Shown here piece by piece: positions 15,724 through 24,493 of a stretch of 64,000 nucleotides of DNA; position 1 is the stretch's first letter; each line of letters begins with the position of its first letter. The notes below the pieces were generated by a model. That model did no database searches and was not told where the DNA came from. It worked only from the letters and a program-made list of their open reading frames with translations. This DNA is from Maritimibacter sp. DP1N21-5 (GTDB lineage Bacteria > Pseudomonadota > Alphaproteobacteria > Rhodobacterales > Rhodobacteraceae), in contig NZ_JAHUZF010000006.1 of assembly GCF_019218295.1 (NCBI RefSeq), positions 1,922,001-1,986,000 on the forward strand. Direction: 5' to 3'. The position numbers were made by a program, and so were the translations under genes.

Positions 15724-17285
15724 GATGCACCTTCGAAGTTGCGGTGAAAAGTCAGGAACTCCTCGCTAACAAGTCCTTGCTCGTAGCCTGCGGATACGAA
15801 GAGCCGACGGGAAGCGGTATTGTCCGGGTGAATCTCGGCATCCAGCCGCTCTAGCGACAGCGTTCTGCCAAGTTTTTTTGCTTCTGCCAAAAGCTCATGC
15901 CCGAGGCCCCGCCCCTGAACCTCCGGAGACAGGCAAACGCTGACGCGGGCGTGAGTGGAACCCGCGCGATCAAGGCGAAGATAGCCACAGGGAAAATCGC
16001 CGAGCATCAGAATCCGAATAACGCGTTCGGGCGCATCGAGGGCCGAAAGAAACCAATCATCATGCGTTTTGTAGGATGTTTCCTCACGACACATCCGGAA
16101 TGCGCTGTTCGTGGATTGCCGCCATTCCCAGATGCGGCGGGAATCGGCGCGCACTGCAACGCGAAAAATGGGGGGCGCACTCATGAGCCGCGCCAGCACT
16201 CTTCCCCCCCCGTCACCATCACATATCCCGGCAGCAGCTTCCGACAGGGCGGCCAACCGCGCGGGATCTTGGGCGTCGGTCAGCGCACGCTTTAGACCTT
16301 GGGTGAATGCCTCCGCTGAAACCGGACCCGGATCAAGAGACGCTCCCGCCTCCACCATCGCTTCCGCAATGCCCGCTTGATTGGCGGCGGTCGCTACGAT
16401 GATGCTCGGGAGTCCCACGCAGCACCGCTCCCAAGTGGTCGCCCCGCCCGCCCCTATAGCCAAGTCGCTCTCTACCATGAGATTTGCCATATCGCTCACC
16501 CCGACCAGAACCTCGGTGGGAATCTTCATCGCCGCCGCTTGTGCGCGTACTTTGTCGAGCCAGGGCGCATGCGGGCCCATCACGACGGTGATTTCGACTT
16601 CGTCAGGCAACGCGCAGCCGGTGAGCGCCTCAAGCACTTTCCCAGTGGTGTTGTCCTTGTCTACCCCGCCCATGGTCACGAGCAGTTTCCTCAAGCCACC
16701 AGCCTGTTCTCTGCGCGCGAGGCTTTCCGCTCGCAGGTGGGCAAATTCAGGGCGCAACAAGGCGTAGCGCGGTCCGAGCAGCGTCGTTGCCCCTGGGGGA
16801 AGCAGCCCCGCGTAATCCGCCCCTTCGCGCCCGAGGCTCTGATCAAGCAGGAGGTCGCAGTCATGCGGGCGGTCGGCCAGATCGTCTATCACCATCAGCC
16901 GCTTGCAAACAGGACGCAGAGCCTTTTCCCAGCGAGCATCCAGCGCGTAGTGGTCCACCACCAGGCAATCGACTTCAGCGCCGACAGCATGCTCGGTAAG
17001 GGCATCCAAGCTGTCGCGCGAATCCTCGGCCCAGTCGCCACCGAGCCAGGCCGCATGGGGCGGATCGTCGTTGCGGTCATCGTCGTCAAGCATCTCTGGT
17101 CGAGACAGCTCCAATGCCCGGAACCCCTTTCCTCTTAATAAATCCAGCAAGTGGCCCTCATGTGGGCGGCAGAGGAAGACGCAAGTTGCGCCGCGTTCTC
17201 TCAGAGCCGTCGCCAACGTCAGACATCGCATGACATGGCCGGTACCGATGTCGATTGAGGCGTCGACGCGGAATGCGACGTGCAT
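15720..17285 (-). CDS. pseG-pseH: Fused PseG (UDP-sugar hydrolase) and PseH (N-acetyltransferase)
   Basis: A 521-residue fusion. Residues 1 to about 350 are a PseG glycosidase of the MurG-like GT-B fold: FRVDASIDIGTGHVMRC carries the catalytic-type H17, and IGAGGATTWERCCVGLPSI binds UDP. It removes UDP from the 2,4-diacetamido sugar. Residues from about 365 on are a GNAT acetyltransferase (WEWRQSTNSAFRM, GRGLGHELLAEAKKLG, NTASRRLFVSAGY), matching PseH, which acetylates N-4. A G8 run lies at the domain junction (16204-16211). I chose ATG 17285 because the family starts there; a GTG overlapping the pseF stop is possible. Confidence 0.9.
   Translation of the reverse strand: MHVAFRVDASIDIGTGHVMRCLTLATALRERGATCVFLCRPHEGHLLDLLRGKGFRALELSRPEMLDDDDRNDDPPHAAWLGGDWAEDSRDSLDALTEHAVGAEVDCLVVDHYALDARWEKALRPVCKRLMVIDDLADRPHDCDLLLDQSLGREGADYAGLLPPGATTLLGPRYALLRPEFAHLRAESLARREQAGGLRKLLVTMGGVDKDNTTGKVLEALTGCALPDEVEITVVMGPHAPWLDKVRAQAAAMKIPTEVLVGVSDMANLMVESDLAIGAGGATTWERCCVGLPSIIVATAANQAGIAEAMVEAGASLDPGPVSAEAFTQGLKRALTDAQDPARLAALSEAAAGICDGDGGGRVLARLMSAPPIFRVAVRADSRRIWEWRQSTNSAFRMCREETSYKTHDDWFLSALDAPERVIRILMLGDFPCGYLRLDRAGSTHARVSVCLSPEVQGRGLGHELLAEAKKLGRTLSLERLDAEIHPDNTASRRLFVSAGYEQGLVSEEFLTFHRNFEGAS
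16204..16211 (-). repeat. Homopolymeric G8 tract between the PseG and PseH domains
   Basis: Eight consecutive G bases in the coding strand encode Gly-Gly within DGDGGGRV, at the linker between hydrolase and acetyltransferase. A one-base slip would leave PseG intact and remove PseH. In GC-rich DNA a run of eight is less remarkable than the G9 tract in the polymerase gene. Confidence 0.6.
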
Positions 17286-17302
17286 GGAAGTAGGCGTGGA
17301 AG

Positions 17303-17986
17303 TCACGTCGCCTGCGCCACCCGGAACATCAATTCGGCAAGGGTCCAATCCTCTTCCGTGTCGATATCCTGCACCCTGTGGCGCGGTAATGCCAAGCCCT
17401 GTGCGCCTGCCTCAAGGAGGCCTTTTCCGGCTGCCCAATTTTTCGCACATCCCCAGTAGAACTGCCCGGCATCATGCCACGCCTCTTCCAGATCTTGCGA
17501 ACGTGTCTGCATATGCGCAGGGTCGAACATCTGAACCACGCCGGATGCGTCTCGGCGCAGAGCACGCTGGATTGGAAATGCATAGCTGGTTACGCTCAAC
17601 ACGAAAGGTGCACCAGTTTTCCTGAGCCGATCAAGACCGGCGCGAAGATCGGCAGCGATTACGAAAGGGGAAGTCGCATAAAGGCAGCAGACAGGGGTCT
17701 GTTCAGCAATAGCCAGCCGATGAATCGCATCGGCGATTACTGGAAGCGTCGGCGTGTGATCACCAGCCAGAACTTCGCTTCGGAGAAAAGGAACCTCTGC
17801 GCCAAATGCCGTTGCAACATCCGCGATCTCTTCATCATCGGTCGAAACGACGATACGCTCGAAGCAGCCACTCTCCGATGCGGCTCGGATCGGCCAAGAA
17901 ATCATAGGTCGCCCACAGAACTCGCGGATATTCTTCCGTGGGATACGCTTAGACCCGCCCCGCGCCGGTATGATGCAAATGCTCAT
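17303..17986 (-). CDS. pseF: Pseudaminic acid cytidylyltransferase
   Basis: This enzyme activates pseudaminic acid to CMP-pseudaminate with CTP. The 227-residue protein starts with the cytidylyltransferase signature MSICIIPARGGSKRIPRKNI, followed by ISWPIRAASESGCFERIVVSTDDEEI. It contains YATSPFVIAADL and ends with the QDIDTEEDW motif, which carries metal-binding aspartates. Its ATG overlaps the pseC stop codon (ATGA). With PseI it forms the last two steps of the pathway before transfer. Confidence 0.93.
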   Translation of the reverse strand: MSICIIPARGGSKRIPRKNIREFCGRPMISWPIRAASESGCFERIVVSTDDEEIADVATAFGAEVPFLRSEVLAGDHTPTLPVIADAIHRLAIAEQTPVCCLYATSPFVIAADLRAGLDRLRKTGAPFVLSVTSYAFPIQRALRRDASGVVQMFDPAHMQTRSQDLEEAWHDAGQFYWGCAKNWAAGKGLLEAGAQGLALPRHRVQDIDTEEDWTLAELMFRVAQAT

Positions 17987-19134
17987 ATCGCCAGCGCCTT
18001 TGAAATTGCTGCGGCTACAGCCGCCTGCTCGTCATCGGTCAGTCCCGCATGTAACGGGATCGAGATGGCGCGGGTGTAGTAATCCTCGGCCGCTGGGAAA
18101 TCACCGGGGCCAAAACCCATGTCACGGTAGTAGGGCTGCAGGTGCACAGGGATATAGTGGAGGTTCACGCCGATTCCGTCCGCGCGTAGCGCTTCGAACA
18201 CAGCGTTGTGGCCTGTCGGGTCGTCCAACCGTATGACGTAGAGATGCCAAGATGAGCTAGCGCCCTCCATCCTGCCGGGCAGGCTTAGTGGCAGATTGGT
18301 CATTGCGGTATCGTAGGCATTTGCCAGATCTCGTCGGCGAGAAACGAAGGCGTCCAGCCGCTCCATCTGGCTCAGCCCGAGTGCGGCCTGCATCTCGGTC
18401 ATGCGGTAGTTCCAGCCTAGTTCAAGCTGCTGATAATACCACGGTCCGTCGGGCTCATGGGTCATCAGGCCTGGGTCGCGGGTGATGCCGTGGCTGCGCA
18501 GACGCTCCATCCGTGCCGCAATCGCGGGGTCATTCGTCGTCGCCATGCCGCCCTCGGCGGTGGTGATAATTTTTACGGGATGGAAGCTAAAGACGGTGAT
18601 GTCAGAATATGTACAGCCGCCCACTGGGGTGCCAAGGTAATCAGCACCGATTGAGTGGCTCGCATCTTCTATCAACCGCACACCATAAGTGCGGGCCAGT
18701 TCCGCAATACGTGACATGTCGGGCGACTGGCCGCACATATGCACCGCCACAATGACTTTCGGCAGCCTCCCCTGCTTGGCGGCCCTTTCGAGTTTCTCTG
18801 TCAGCGCGTCAGGGCAGAGGTTGAAATTTTCGGAGTCGATATCGACAAAATCCACATCTGCACCGCAATAGCGACCGCAATTCGCTGAGGCTACGAAGGT
18901 AATCGGCGAGGTCCAGAGCAAATCTCCCGGCCCCAGATCCAGTGCAAGGCAGGCGAGATGAAGGGCCGATGTGGCCGAGTTGACGGCAACAGCATACTCA
19001 GCGCGAACGCGCGCGGCGACGGCGCGCTCAAACCGGGGAACTACGGGACCCTGTGTAAGAAAATCCGAGCGCAATACCAATTCAACGGCGTTAATGTCGT
19101 TTTCCGAGATAAGTTGTCGACCATAGGGAATCAT
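17983..19134 (-). CDS. pseC: UDP-4-amino-4,6-dideoxy-N-acetyl-beta-L-altrosamine transaminase
   Basis: A PLP-dependent aminotransferase of the DegT/DnrJ/EryC1 fold, 383 residues. It begins MIPYGRQLISENDINAV, has the VNSATSALHLACLAL cofactor region, and binds PLP through K188 in SFHPVKIITTAEGG. The substrate segment HSIGADYLGTPVG and the closing HLQPYYRDMGF are typical of PseC. It aminates C-4 of the keto sugar made by PseB, using glutamate. A 123-bp gap separates it from the capsule-type gene upstream. Confidence 0.92.
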   Translation of the reverse strand: MIPYGRQLISENDINAVELVLRSDFLTQGPVVPRFERAVAARVRAEYAVAVNSATSALHLACLALDLGPGDLLWTSPITFVASANCGRYCGADVDFVDIDSENFNLCPDALTEKLERAAKQGRLPKVIVAVHMCGQSPDMSRIAELARTYGVRLIEDASHSIGADYLGTPVGGCTYSDITVFSFHPVKIITTAEGGMATTNDPAIAARMERLRSHGITRDPGLMTHEPDGPWYYQQLELGWNYRMTEMQAALGLSQMERLDAFVSRRRDLANAYDTAMTNLPLSLPGRMEGASSSWHLYVIRLDDPTGHNAVFEALRADGIGVNLHYIPVHLQPYYRDMGFGPGDFPAAEDYYTRAISIPLHAGLTDDEQAAVAAAISKALAI

Positions 19135-19257
19135 TGGCGAGCGCCTCTGCCATCACATTCTGCATTCTTTTCATACAGCCTTGCACACATCAATACACAC
19201 GACTCCAATTGTGAAAGCGGTCGCACGAGAAATAGCGAGAATCCATACCTCATCGCG

Positions 19258-20820
19258 CTACGCCTTTCCTTCGCCAGAGGCATGTAACGCACTTTCAACA
19301 AGTCCAAATGCACCCAACAATTCATCGTCGCGAAAACCATCCAAGTCTTCGAAATCCTTGAACCGAACTAATCCAGAGGGATTTTGGAATCCCGGGACAG
19401 CCGTCCTTTTATACAAACCTAGAATCCAATCTTCCACTTCACTACGGCTCCGAGGCGAACCTTCAAGGATATCACTCAGTGTTGTTTCAGTGCCAAAGGA
19501 AAAAACATTCGGGCATCCTGCGAACCAGACGTGCCCAAGAATTAATGCTTTACGACCCAGCAAAGCAGCCTCCAAAGCCGCGGTCCCTGAAATCGTCGCG
19601 ACAAACGCGCAGTCCTTAATCAATTCCTCACTGGGCGTTTCCACCGAAGCTAGAATGACGTTGTCAATTTGGGTGATCGCCTCATAAAAGTACGGGCTCC
19701 TACCAAGATCGCCTCGAAGCGCACCACTGATTTGAGATCTATGCTCCTTTACAACTATCTGAAAATCAGATGGCAACGTCGACCGCAACGCAATCAATGC
19801 TCTGACTTGGTCGTGAAAAAGATCGCCATCGGGGCAAGTTGTTCTCTCAGGTTCGTAGTGCAGCGGGAAGTAAACAAAGTTAATTCCAACATCTCCACCA
19901 GTATTCTCTTTCAATACATCCCTCAAGAACTTATTTCGGCGAGCTTGTCCAATTAACGATGCCCACCGCAAAGACCAATCTGGATGGCCGGAAAGTAATG
20001 CCAAGCCGGAAATCCCCCTCACATCCTCGCTTGCCTTTTCGCTGATATACTCAATTGAACCCAACGGGTAGGACATGTTCTTATACTTTTCACGCAACGC
20101 AACGCGCAACACTCTCCTCGCCCAGCGCAGGAAAGTCTTTATCCCCCCGCCGCTCACAAGTTCTTCTTGCTGCCTCATATAGTCAGGACTCATAACTTGA
20201 AAATTTGAAGGATCAACATCCAAGAAGTATTCTTTCACCCGGTCGACTACAGCATCATCCGACACGAATGTGTCCGGGCGGACTCGAGAGACAGGCGCGG
20301 ACATTATTTCTTCTCGCAAATATAAAGCGGGGGCGATACTCCATTGCCCAAATATCAGCGTCTTCACATTCCGCAACTTAGCTATACGATAAAAAATGTA
20401 CTGCGGCCATGAGTGCGGCGCCTCACCGAAAAGTAAGAAGTTGGGTGTGAGCGCATCAAAGAGTCTTGAGGCCCACAATGCGACATTATAAAATAGCGCC
20501 TCTCTATCTACGCGCCGAAAGCAACCAAACAGGTCCAATCTGTCCATCATTTTCATGCATACGTCTTTGATATCTGTTATCGAACTATCACGTAACGGCA
20601 TCAAAGATTCGGTCGAAACATTTTGCTTGTTGAGATTTAGGCCGTACAATGGATCGCGAAAGTCAGCTACTTGACAGTTAGGAAAACTCCGCGACATGGC
20701 TTCCATGTGGGTGTTGTCCCCAAGGTAAAAGACGGGACTGGCAACGTTTTTGGAACTCAATTTTTCTGCCAATTCAAACCAAAGCGGACGACCAGGAGCG
20801 AAGTAGAAGTATTTCTGCAT
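19258..20820 (-). CDS. Capsule/surface-carbohydrate biosynthesis-type protein (function unknown)
   Basis: A 520-residue soluble protein. The C-terminal half has features of the capsule polysaccharide synthesis group (KpsS/KpsC-like): INFVYFPLHYEPERTT, the DFQIVVKEHRSQ segment and a UDP/CMP-sugar-type pocket CAFVATISGTAALEAALLG followed by GRKALILG. Such proteins are glycosyltransferase-like. The N-terminal half (MQKYFYFAPGRPLWFELAEKL, FLLFGEAPHSWPQYIFY) is less familiar. I chose ATG 20820, which overlaps the pseB stop as TGATG. The gene is AT-richer than its neighbours. A role in transferring or anchoring pseudaminate-containing chains is possible but unproven. Confidence 0.65.
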   Translation of the reverse strand: MQKYFYFAPGRPLWFELAEKLSSKNVASPVFYLGDNTHMEAMSRSFPNCQVADFRDPLYGLNLNKQNVSTESLMPLRDSSITDIKDVCMKMMDRLDLFGCFRRVDREALFYNVALWASRLFDALTPNFLLFGEAPHSWPQYIFYRIAKLRNVKTLIFGQWSIAPALYLREEIMSAPVSRVRPDTFVSDDAVVDRVKEYFLDVDPSNFQVMSPDYMRQQEELVSGGGIKTFLRWARRVLRVALREKYKNMSYPLGSIEYISEKASEDVRGISGLALLSGHPDWSLRWASLIGQARRNKFLRDVLKENTGGDVGINFVYFPLHYEPERTTCPDGDLFHDQVRALIALRSTLPSDFQIVVKEHRSQISGALRGDLGRSPYFYEAITQIDNVILASVETPSEELIKDCAFVATISGTAALEAALLGRKALILGHVWFAGCPNVFSFGTETTLSDILEGSPRSRSEVEDWILGLYKRTAVPGFQNPSGLVRFKDFEDLDGFRDDELLGAFGLVESALHASGEGKA

Positions 20821-21818
20821 CAGATCACACCAATCTTGTTTCTGTTGGCAGCTATCCATTCGGTCAACACACTTGGCTTCATCCAATCGGGGTTCTGATT
20901 ACTGGTATAGCAAAAATTCTCGGTCACCTTGCGCCCGTCCCCTATGCGCGCTGGATCGTCGGACCAGTTATTGATCGCGGGCAGGATCTTGAAGTGCGCG
21001 TCGTATTCGTAGGTGAAGGGCGCATCTTCTACGCCGATCATCTGTTCATGCAGCTTTTCGCCGGGACGGATGCCCACGATTTCGTGACGTGCATCGGGGG
21101 CAACCACTCGGGCGATGTCGGTCACCTTCATCGACGGGATCTTCTTGACATAGACTTCGCCGCCAACCATGTCTCCAAAGGCGTGCCAGACCAGCTCAAC
21201 GCCCTGCTCGAGGCTGATCATAAAGCGAGTCATGCGTGCATCCGTGATCGGCAGCACGCCCTTCTCCGCAATCGACATGAAGAAAGGAATTACCGACCCT
21301 CGCGACCCCATGACGTTACCGTAGCGCACCACCGAAAACCTCGTGACGTGTTCGCCCGCATAAGCATTCCCAGCCACAAAAAGCTTGTCCGAAGCGAGCT
21401 TCGACGCGCCGTAGAGGTTGATCGGGCTCGACGCCTTGTCTGTCGACAGCGCGACCACGCCCTTCACGCCCTTGTCAATGGCCGCATCGATCACATTCAT
21501 TGCTCCGTTCACATTGGTCTTGATGCATTCGAACGGGTTGTACTCGGCGGTGGGCACGATCTTCGTGGCGGCTGCATGGACGACATAATCCACCCCATCA
21601 AAGGCTCGGTACAACCGGTCGCGATCACGAACGTCGCCAATAAAGAATCGGACCCTCGGGTCATCACCATAAAGTTTGGCCATCTCCCATTGCTTCATCT
21701 CATCGCGCGAAAAGATGATCACTTTCTTCGGATTATAGCGTTCAAGCGTCATCGGAAGAAAAGCGTGCCCGAATGAGCCAGTGCCGCCGGTGATTAGGAT
21801 TGTGGAGTTCGAGAGCAT
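20820..21818 (-). CDS. pseB: UDP-N-acetylglucosamine 4,6-dehydratase (inverting)
   Basis: The first enzyme of pseudaminate synthesis. It dehydrates UDP-GlcNAc at C-4/C-6 and inverts C-5. The 332-residue protein has the NADP motif GGTGSFG (11-17), then STDKASSPINLYGASK, with T126-D127-K128 and Y136/K140 forming the special active site of this branch (Asp-Lys instead of Ser). RYGNVMGSRGSVIPFF and RPGEKLHE are diagnostic. It heads the contiguous pse genes, 47 bp after the ABC exporter gene. Confidence 0.95.
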   Translation of the reverse strand: MLSNSTILITGGTGSFGHAFLPMTLERYNPKKVIIFSRDEMKQWEMAKLYGDDPRVRFFIGDVRDRDRLYRAFDGVDYVVHAAATKIVPTAEYNPFECIKTNVNGAMNVIDAAIDKGVKGVVALSTDKASSPINLYGASKLASDKLFVAGNAYAGEHVTRFSVVRYGNVMGSRGSVIPFFMSIAEKGVLPITDARMTRFMISLEQGVELVWHAFGDMVGGEVYVKKIPSMKVTDIARVVAPDARHEIVGIRPGEKLHEQMIGVEDAPFTYEYDAHFKILPAINNWSDDPARIGDGRKVTENFCYTSNQNPDWMKPSVLTEWIAANRNKIGVI

Positions 21819-21865
21819 TTAATTTCTTCCGGTCTTTTTGAGAAGGAAAGCACGAAGCCCGAAGA

Positions 21866-23698
21866 CTATCGATGCGAGGTGGTTTCATCCAGCTGAGCAA
21901 TACGCTGAAAAGCAGCATTGCCCGCCGAGAGTGCGGTCCAGGTGTCGCAACCTGCAACACGCCCCTTGTCGAGGACAATGATGCGATCACAGCGCTTCAC
22001 GGTGCTGAGCCTGTGAGCAATCATTAGGACAGTCTTGTCGCCGGGCAGTGCATCGATGGCCTCCATTACTTCCCGCTCGGTCAGATTGTCGAGGGCGCTC
22101 GTGGCCTCATCGAAGACGATCAGATCGGCATCATGATACAGCGCACGAGCAATCCCAATGCGCTGGCGCTGACCACCGGACAAACGCACACCACGCTCGC
22201 CAATATGGGTCTGATAGCCCTCGGGCATTTCTTCTATGATGAATTGATCGATCCGGGCAATCTGGGCAGCTTCACGCAGTCGGTCCTGATCAATCGCCGC
22301 GGGCACAACCCCGAGCGCGATGTTTTCGGCCACCGGCGCATCTGTCAGGAAGATATCCTGCGGCACATAGCCAACACTCTGCATCCAGGCGCCAACATTG
22401 TCTTTGGTGATTTCGCATTGATCGACCACCAACCTGCCCTCGCTAGGCGCCATAAGGCCCAAGATGATATCCGCCAATGTCGTCTTGCCGGCCCCTGTGC
22501 TTCCGACAATCCCGATTTTCTCGCCCGCCCTGATCGAGAGCGAAACCCCGCTCAGACCGGCTTGTTCGGCATTGGGATAGCTGAAGGAGATGTCATCGAG
22601 ATCGAGCGCTTTCTTTAACCCGAGGGCAGCAGGCGCCTTTTGGGGAACTTTGTTCGAGTTCTTGCACTGAACCAGATCCTCATGCACCGCATCGACAGCC
22701 GCCGAGCCCGCCTGCATTTCGGCCAACGACGTGTAGAGCTTTGAGAGCTCAGGCATCATGCGCTGGCCGGCAAACGCGAAGACCCCAAGGATGGGCAATA
22801 GCCCGCCCAAGGCGGCGCCAGATGCAACGCCTGCAGGATCGATCAAGAGTAGGCAGAGAAGGATAACACCACCCAAAGCCACCGCATGCAAGGCAAATTG
22901 GGGAACTTGGGAAAGTACAGTGATCTTGGCTTGTGCACTTGCCATCCGGACCGACGGCACCGCGTATCTTTCGAGATACGCTTGCTCACGACCCAGAAGC
23001 TTGATGTCCTTGATGCCGGTGAGAGATTCATTGGCAAGACGAAAGCGCTGATGATTGGCATCGACACGCATCTGTCCAAGCCCCTTGAGGCTGTTGCGTT
23101 TGACACGGAATATGAGCATATAGCTACCTCCGAGCACAACAAACGAAACGACGGCCACGACGGGCTCGACCCACAGGAGCAATCCGACAATCGCCAATGT
23201 CGTCATGGAAGAGGCAACGAATTCCGCTGCATAGCGCAAGAAACGCGTCACAACCTGCTCCGACTCCGTCAACACCCTTGGCCCCATTTCCCCCGAATGG
23301 CGATTAAGGAAAAACGCGTAGGGCTGCGCAAGGTAGCTGGCGAGCAGTCGATAGCTGATAGTATGGATGCGCATCATCGAGAACCGCGCCACGACCCAAG
23401 TCTTGGCGATTTGGATCAGGCTTGAGGCCACTATCACTGCAAAGGACGCAAGCCCGAGCCCAACAAGAAAGCCATAAACAGAGGTGAAGCCGAAGACTTC
23501 ATATGCCCAAGCCAAAGCTCGTGTCTTCTCGATTTGGGCCGGATCGGCTAGGACGGCCAAAAACGGCATCACGGAGCCAACCATGGCGGCAGACGCAAGT
23601 GCGCCGATAATGATAACACCTAGCACAATCCAAGCGTTGCGTCGCTCCCGCGCATCCAATAGCGCCCAAGCCTTCTTCCAGGTCAAAAGATCAATCAT
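21866..23698 (-). CDS. ABC transporter with fused membrane and ATPase domains (PglK/MsbA-like flippase)
   Basis: A 610-residue half-transporter. Residues 20-320 hold six membrane segments. The ATPase domain begins near 365 with Walker A GSTGAGKTT, the Q-loop QSVGYVPQDIF, the signature RLSGGQRQRIGIARAL, Walker B LIVFDEATSALD and the switch histidine in MIAHRLSTV. It works as a homodimer in the inner membrane. In this context it most likely flips the lipid-linked glycan, as PglK does, since no Wzx flippase is seen here. Lipid A export is an alternative. Confidence 0.85.
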   Translation of the reverse strand: MIDLLTWKKAWALLDARERRNAWIVLGVIIIGALASAAMVGSVMPFLAVLADPAQIEKTRALAWAYEVFGFTSVYGFLVGLGLASFAVIVASSLIQIAKTWVVARFSMMRIHTISYRLLASYLAQPYAFFLNRHSGEMGPRVLTESEQVVTRFLRYAAEFVASSMTTLAIVGLLLWVEPVVAVVSFVVLGGSYMLIFRVKRNSLKGLGQMRVDANHQRFRLANESLTGIKDIKLLGREQAYLERYAVPSVRMASAQAKITVLSQVPQFALHAVALGGVILLCLLLIDPAGVASGAALGGLLPILGVFAFAGQRMMPELSKLYTSLAEMQAGSAAVDAVHEDLVQCKNSNKVPQKAPAALGLKKALDLDDISFSYPNAEQAGLSGVSLSIRAGEKIGIVGSTGAGKTTLADIILGLMAPSEGRLVVDQCEITKDNVGAWMQSVGYVPQDIFLTDAPVAENIALGVVPAAIDQDRLREAAQIARIDQFIIEEMPEGYQTHIGERGVRLSGGQRQRIGIARALYHDADLIVFDEATSALDNLTEREVMEAIDALPGDKTVLMIAHRLSTVKRCDRIIVLDKGRVAGCDTWTALSAGNAAFQRIAQLDETTSHR

Positions 23699-23732
23699 GA
23701 CAGTTCATCACAAGTCGTCCCACATCACCATT

Positions 23733-24098
23733 TCACCGAGTGTCTCCCATGGTCAGGCCGTCTCCCTCGAGATCACGCCGAAGCTCGGCAATCTCTTCCC
23801 TTAGCGCCTCGTACTCTTCGAGTTTGCGGCTCAGGAAGCTAGCTGTCAGCCGAGTCTTCTCGGATAGACCCTTCGGGGTAAGGTTGTAGGCGTAGCGCCC
23901 CTTGTGATTGGATGACATGAAACTCTCGAACTTCACAAAACCCTTTTCAGCGAGCGCTTTCAAAAGATAATAGGCTGAGCCATTTGACACACCCACGCTT
24001 TCGGCAATTTCGCGGGTGCTCAGCTCTGGGTTTTCGGCAATAAGGCACAAAACCCGGAACCGCGCCTCTTCGCGCGCCGCTTGGCGTTTGGTTACCAA
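23733..24098 (-). CDS. MarR-type EPS-associated transcriptional regulator
   Basis: A 121-residue winged-helix protein: FRVLCLIAENPELSTREIAESVGVSNGSAYYLLKALAEKGF forms the reader domain and a C-terminal coiled coil (SRKLEEYEALREEIAELRRDL) probably dimerises it. The pattern fits the MarR family EPS-associated regulators found at the head of exopolysaccharide clusters. The frame starts with TTG preceded by AAGGCGGG; no ATG lies near the N-terminus. It is the first gene of the minus-strand cluster, and an ops-like motif lies 19 bases upstream of its start. Confidence 0.8.
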   Translation of the reverse strand: MVTKRQAAREEARFRVLCLIAENPELSTREIAESVGVSNGSAYYLLKALAEKGFVKFESFMSSNHKGRYAYNLTPKGLSEKTRLTASFLSRKLEEYEALREEIAELRRDLEGDGLTMGDTR

Positions 24099-24493
24099 AA
24101 AGCCCGCCTTAAGACGGCTACCGCACCGAAACTCGCATCGGCGGAGCCCGGTCGCATGAGACGAATTGTGAGAACGGTTGTCATTCGGTATCGCTCAATT
24201 TTGAGCACTATGCCAAATTGGAGGGTGCTGCAAGTCCCGGCGGAGGGAGGCCCGCGGGCGAAATGGCGAGACTTTGCCTTTAGGTCCAGGCTCGCCCACT
24301 TGATACTAGGTCAAGTCGGCGGCACGCCTAAAAAACTTCGGTGCGGAGCAACGTGCCGCTGCCTCCTAACCCATTCATACAAGAAGGTGAAGGACACCCA
24401 TATGCCTTTTGCTGCAACATGAACGCGCACCTGACGGGTTGCGTCATCGGCAAGGTCGTACATAAGTCCAGCCCCAGGCGAACCGGAGCAACC
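24099..24493. promoter_or_regulatory. Divergent control region between the EPS regulator and the NusG paralogue
   Basis: This 395-bp space has no supported gene. It must hold the promoters of the minus-strand glycan cluster and of the plus-strand nusG-like gene. It contains the ops-like octamer near the minus-strand start and an 8-bp inverted repeat GCGGCACG (24319-24326) with its complement (24352-24359) about 130 bases before the nusG-like ATG. Neither promoter could be assigned with confidence. Confidence 0.5.
24117..24124 (-). promoter_or_regulatory. ops-like element (GCGGTAGC) in the cluster leader
   Basis: Read on the minus strand the leader contains GTGCGGTAGCCGTCTTAAGG. Its central GCGGTAGC is identical to eight bases of the enterobacterial ops core GGCGGTAGCGT, the pause and recruitment site of the NusG paralogue RfaH. 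It lies 19 bases before the first codon of the cluster and opposite a gene for a NusG paralogue. The match is short, so this is a candidate only. Confidence 0.4.
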
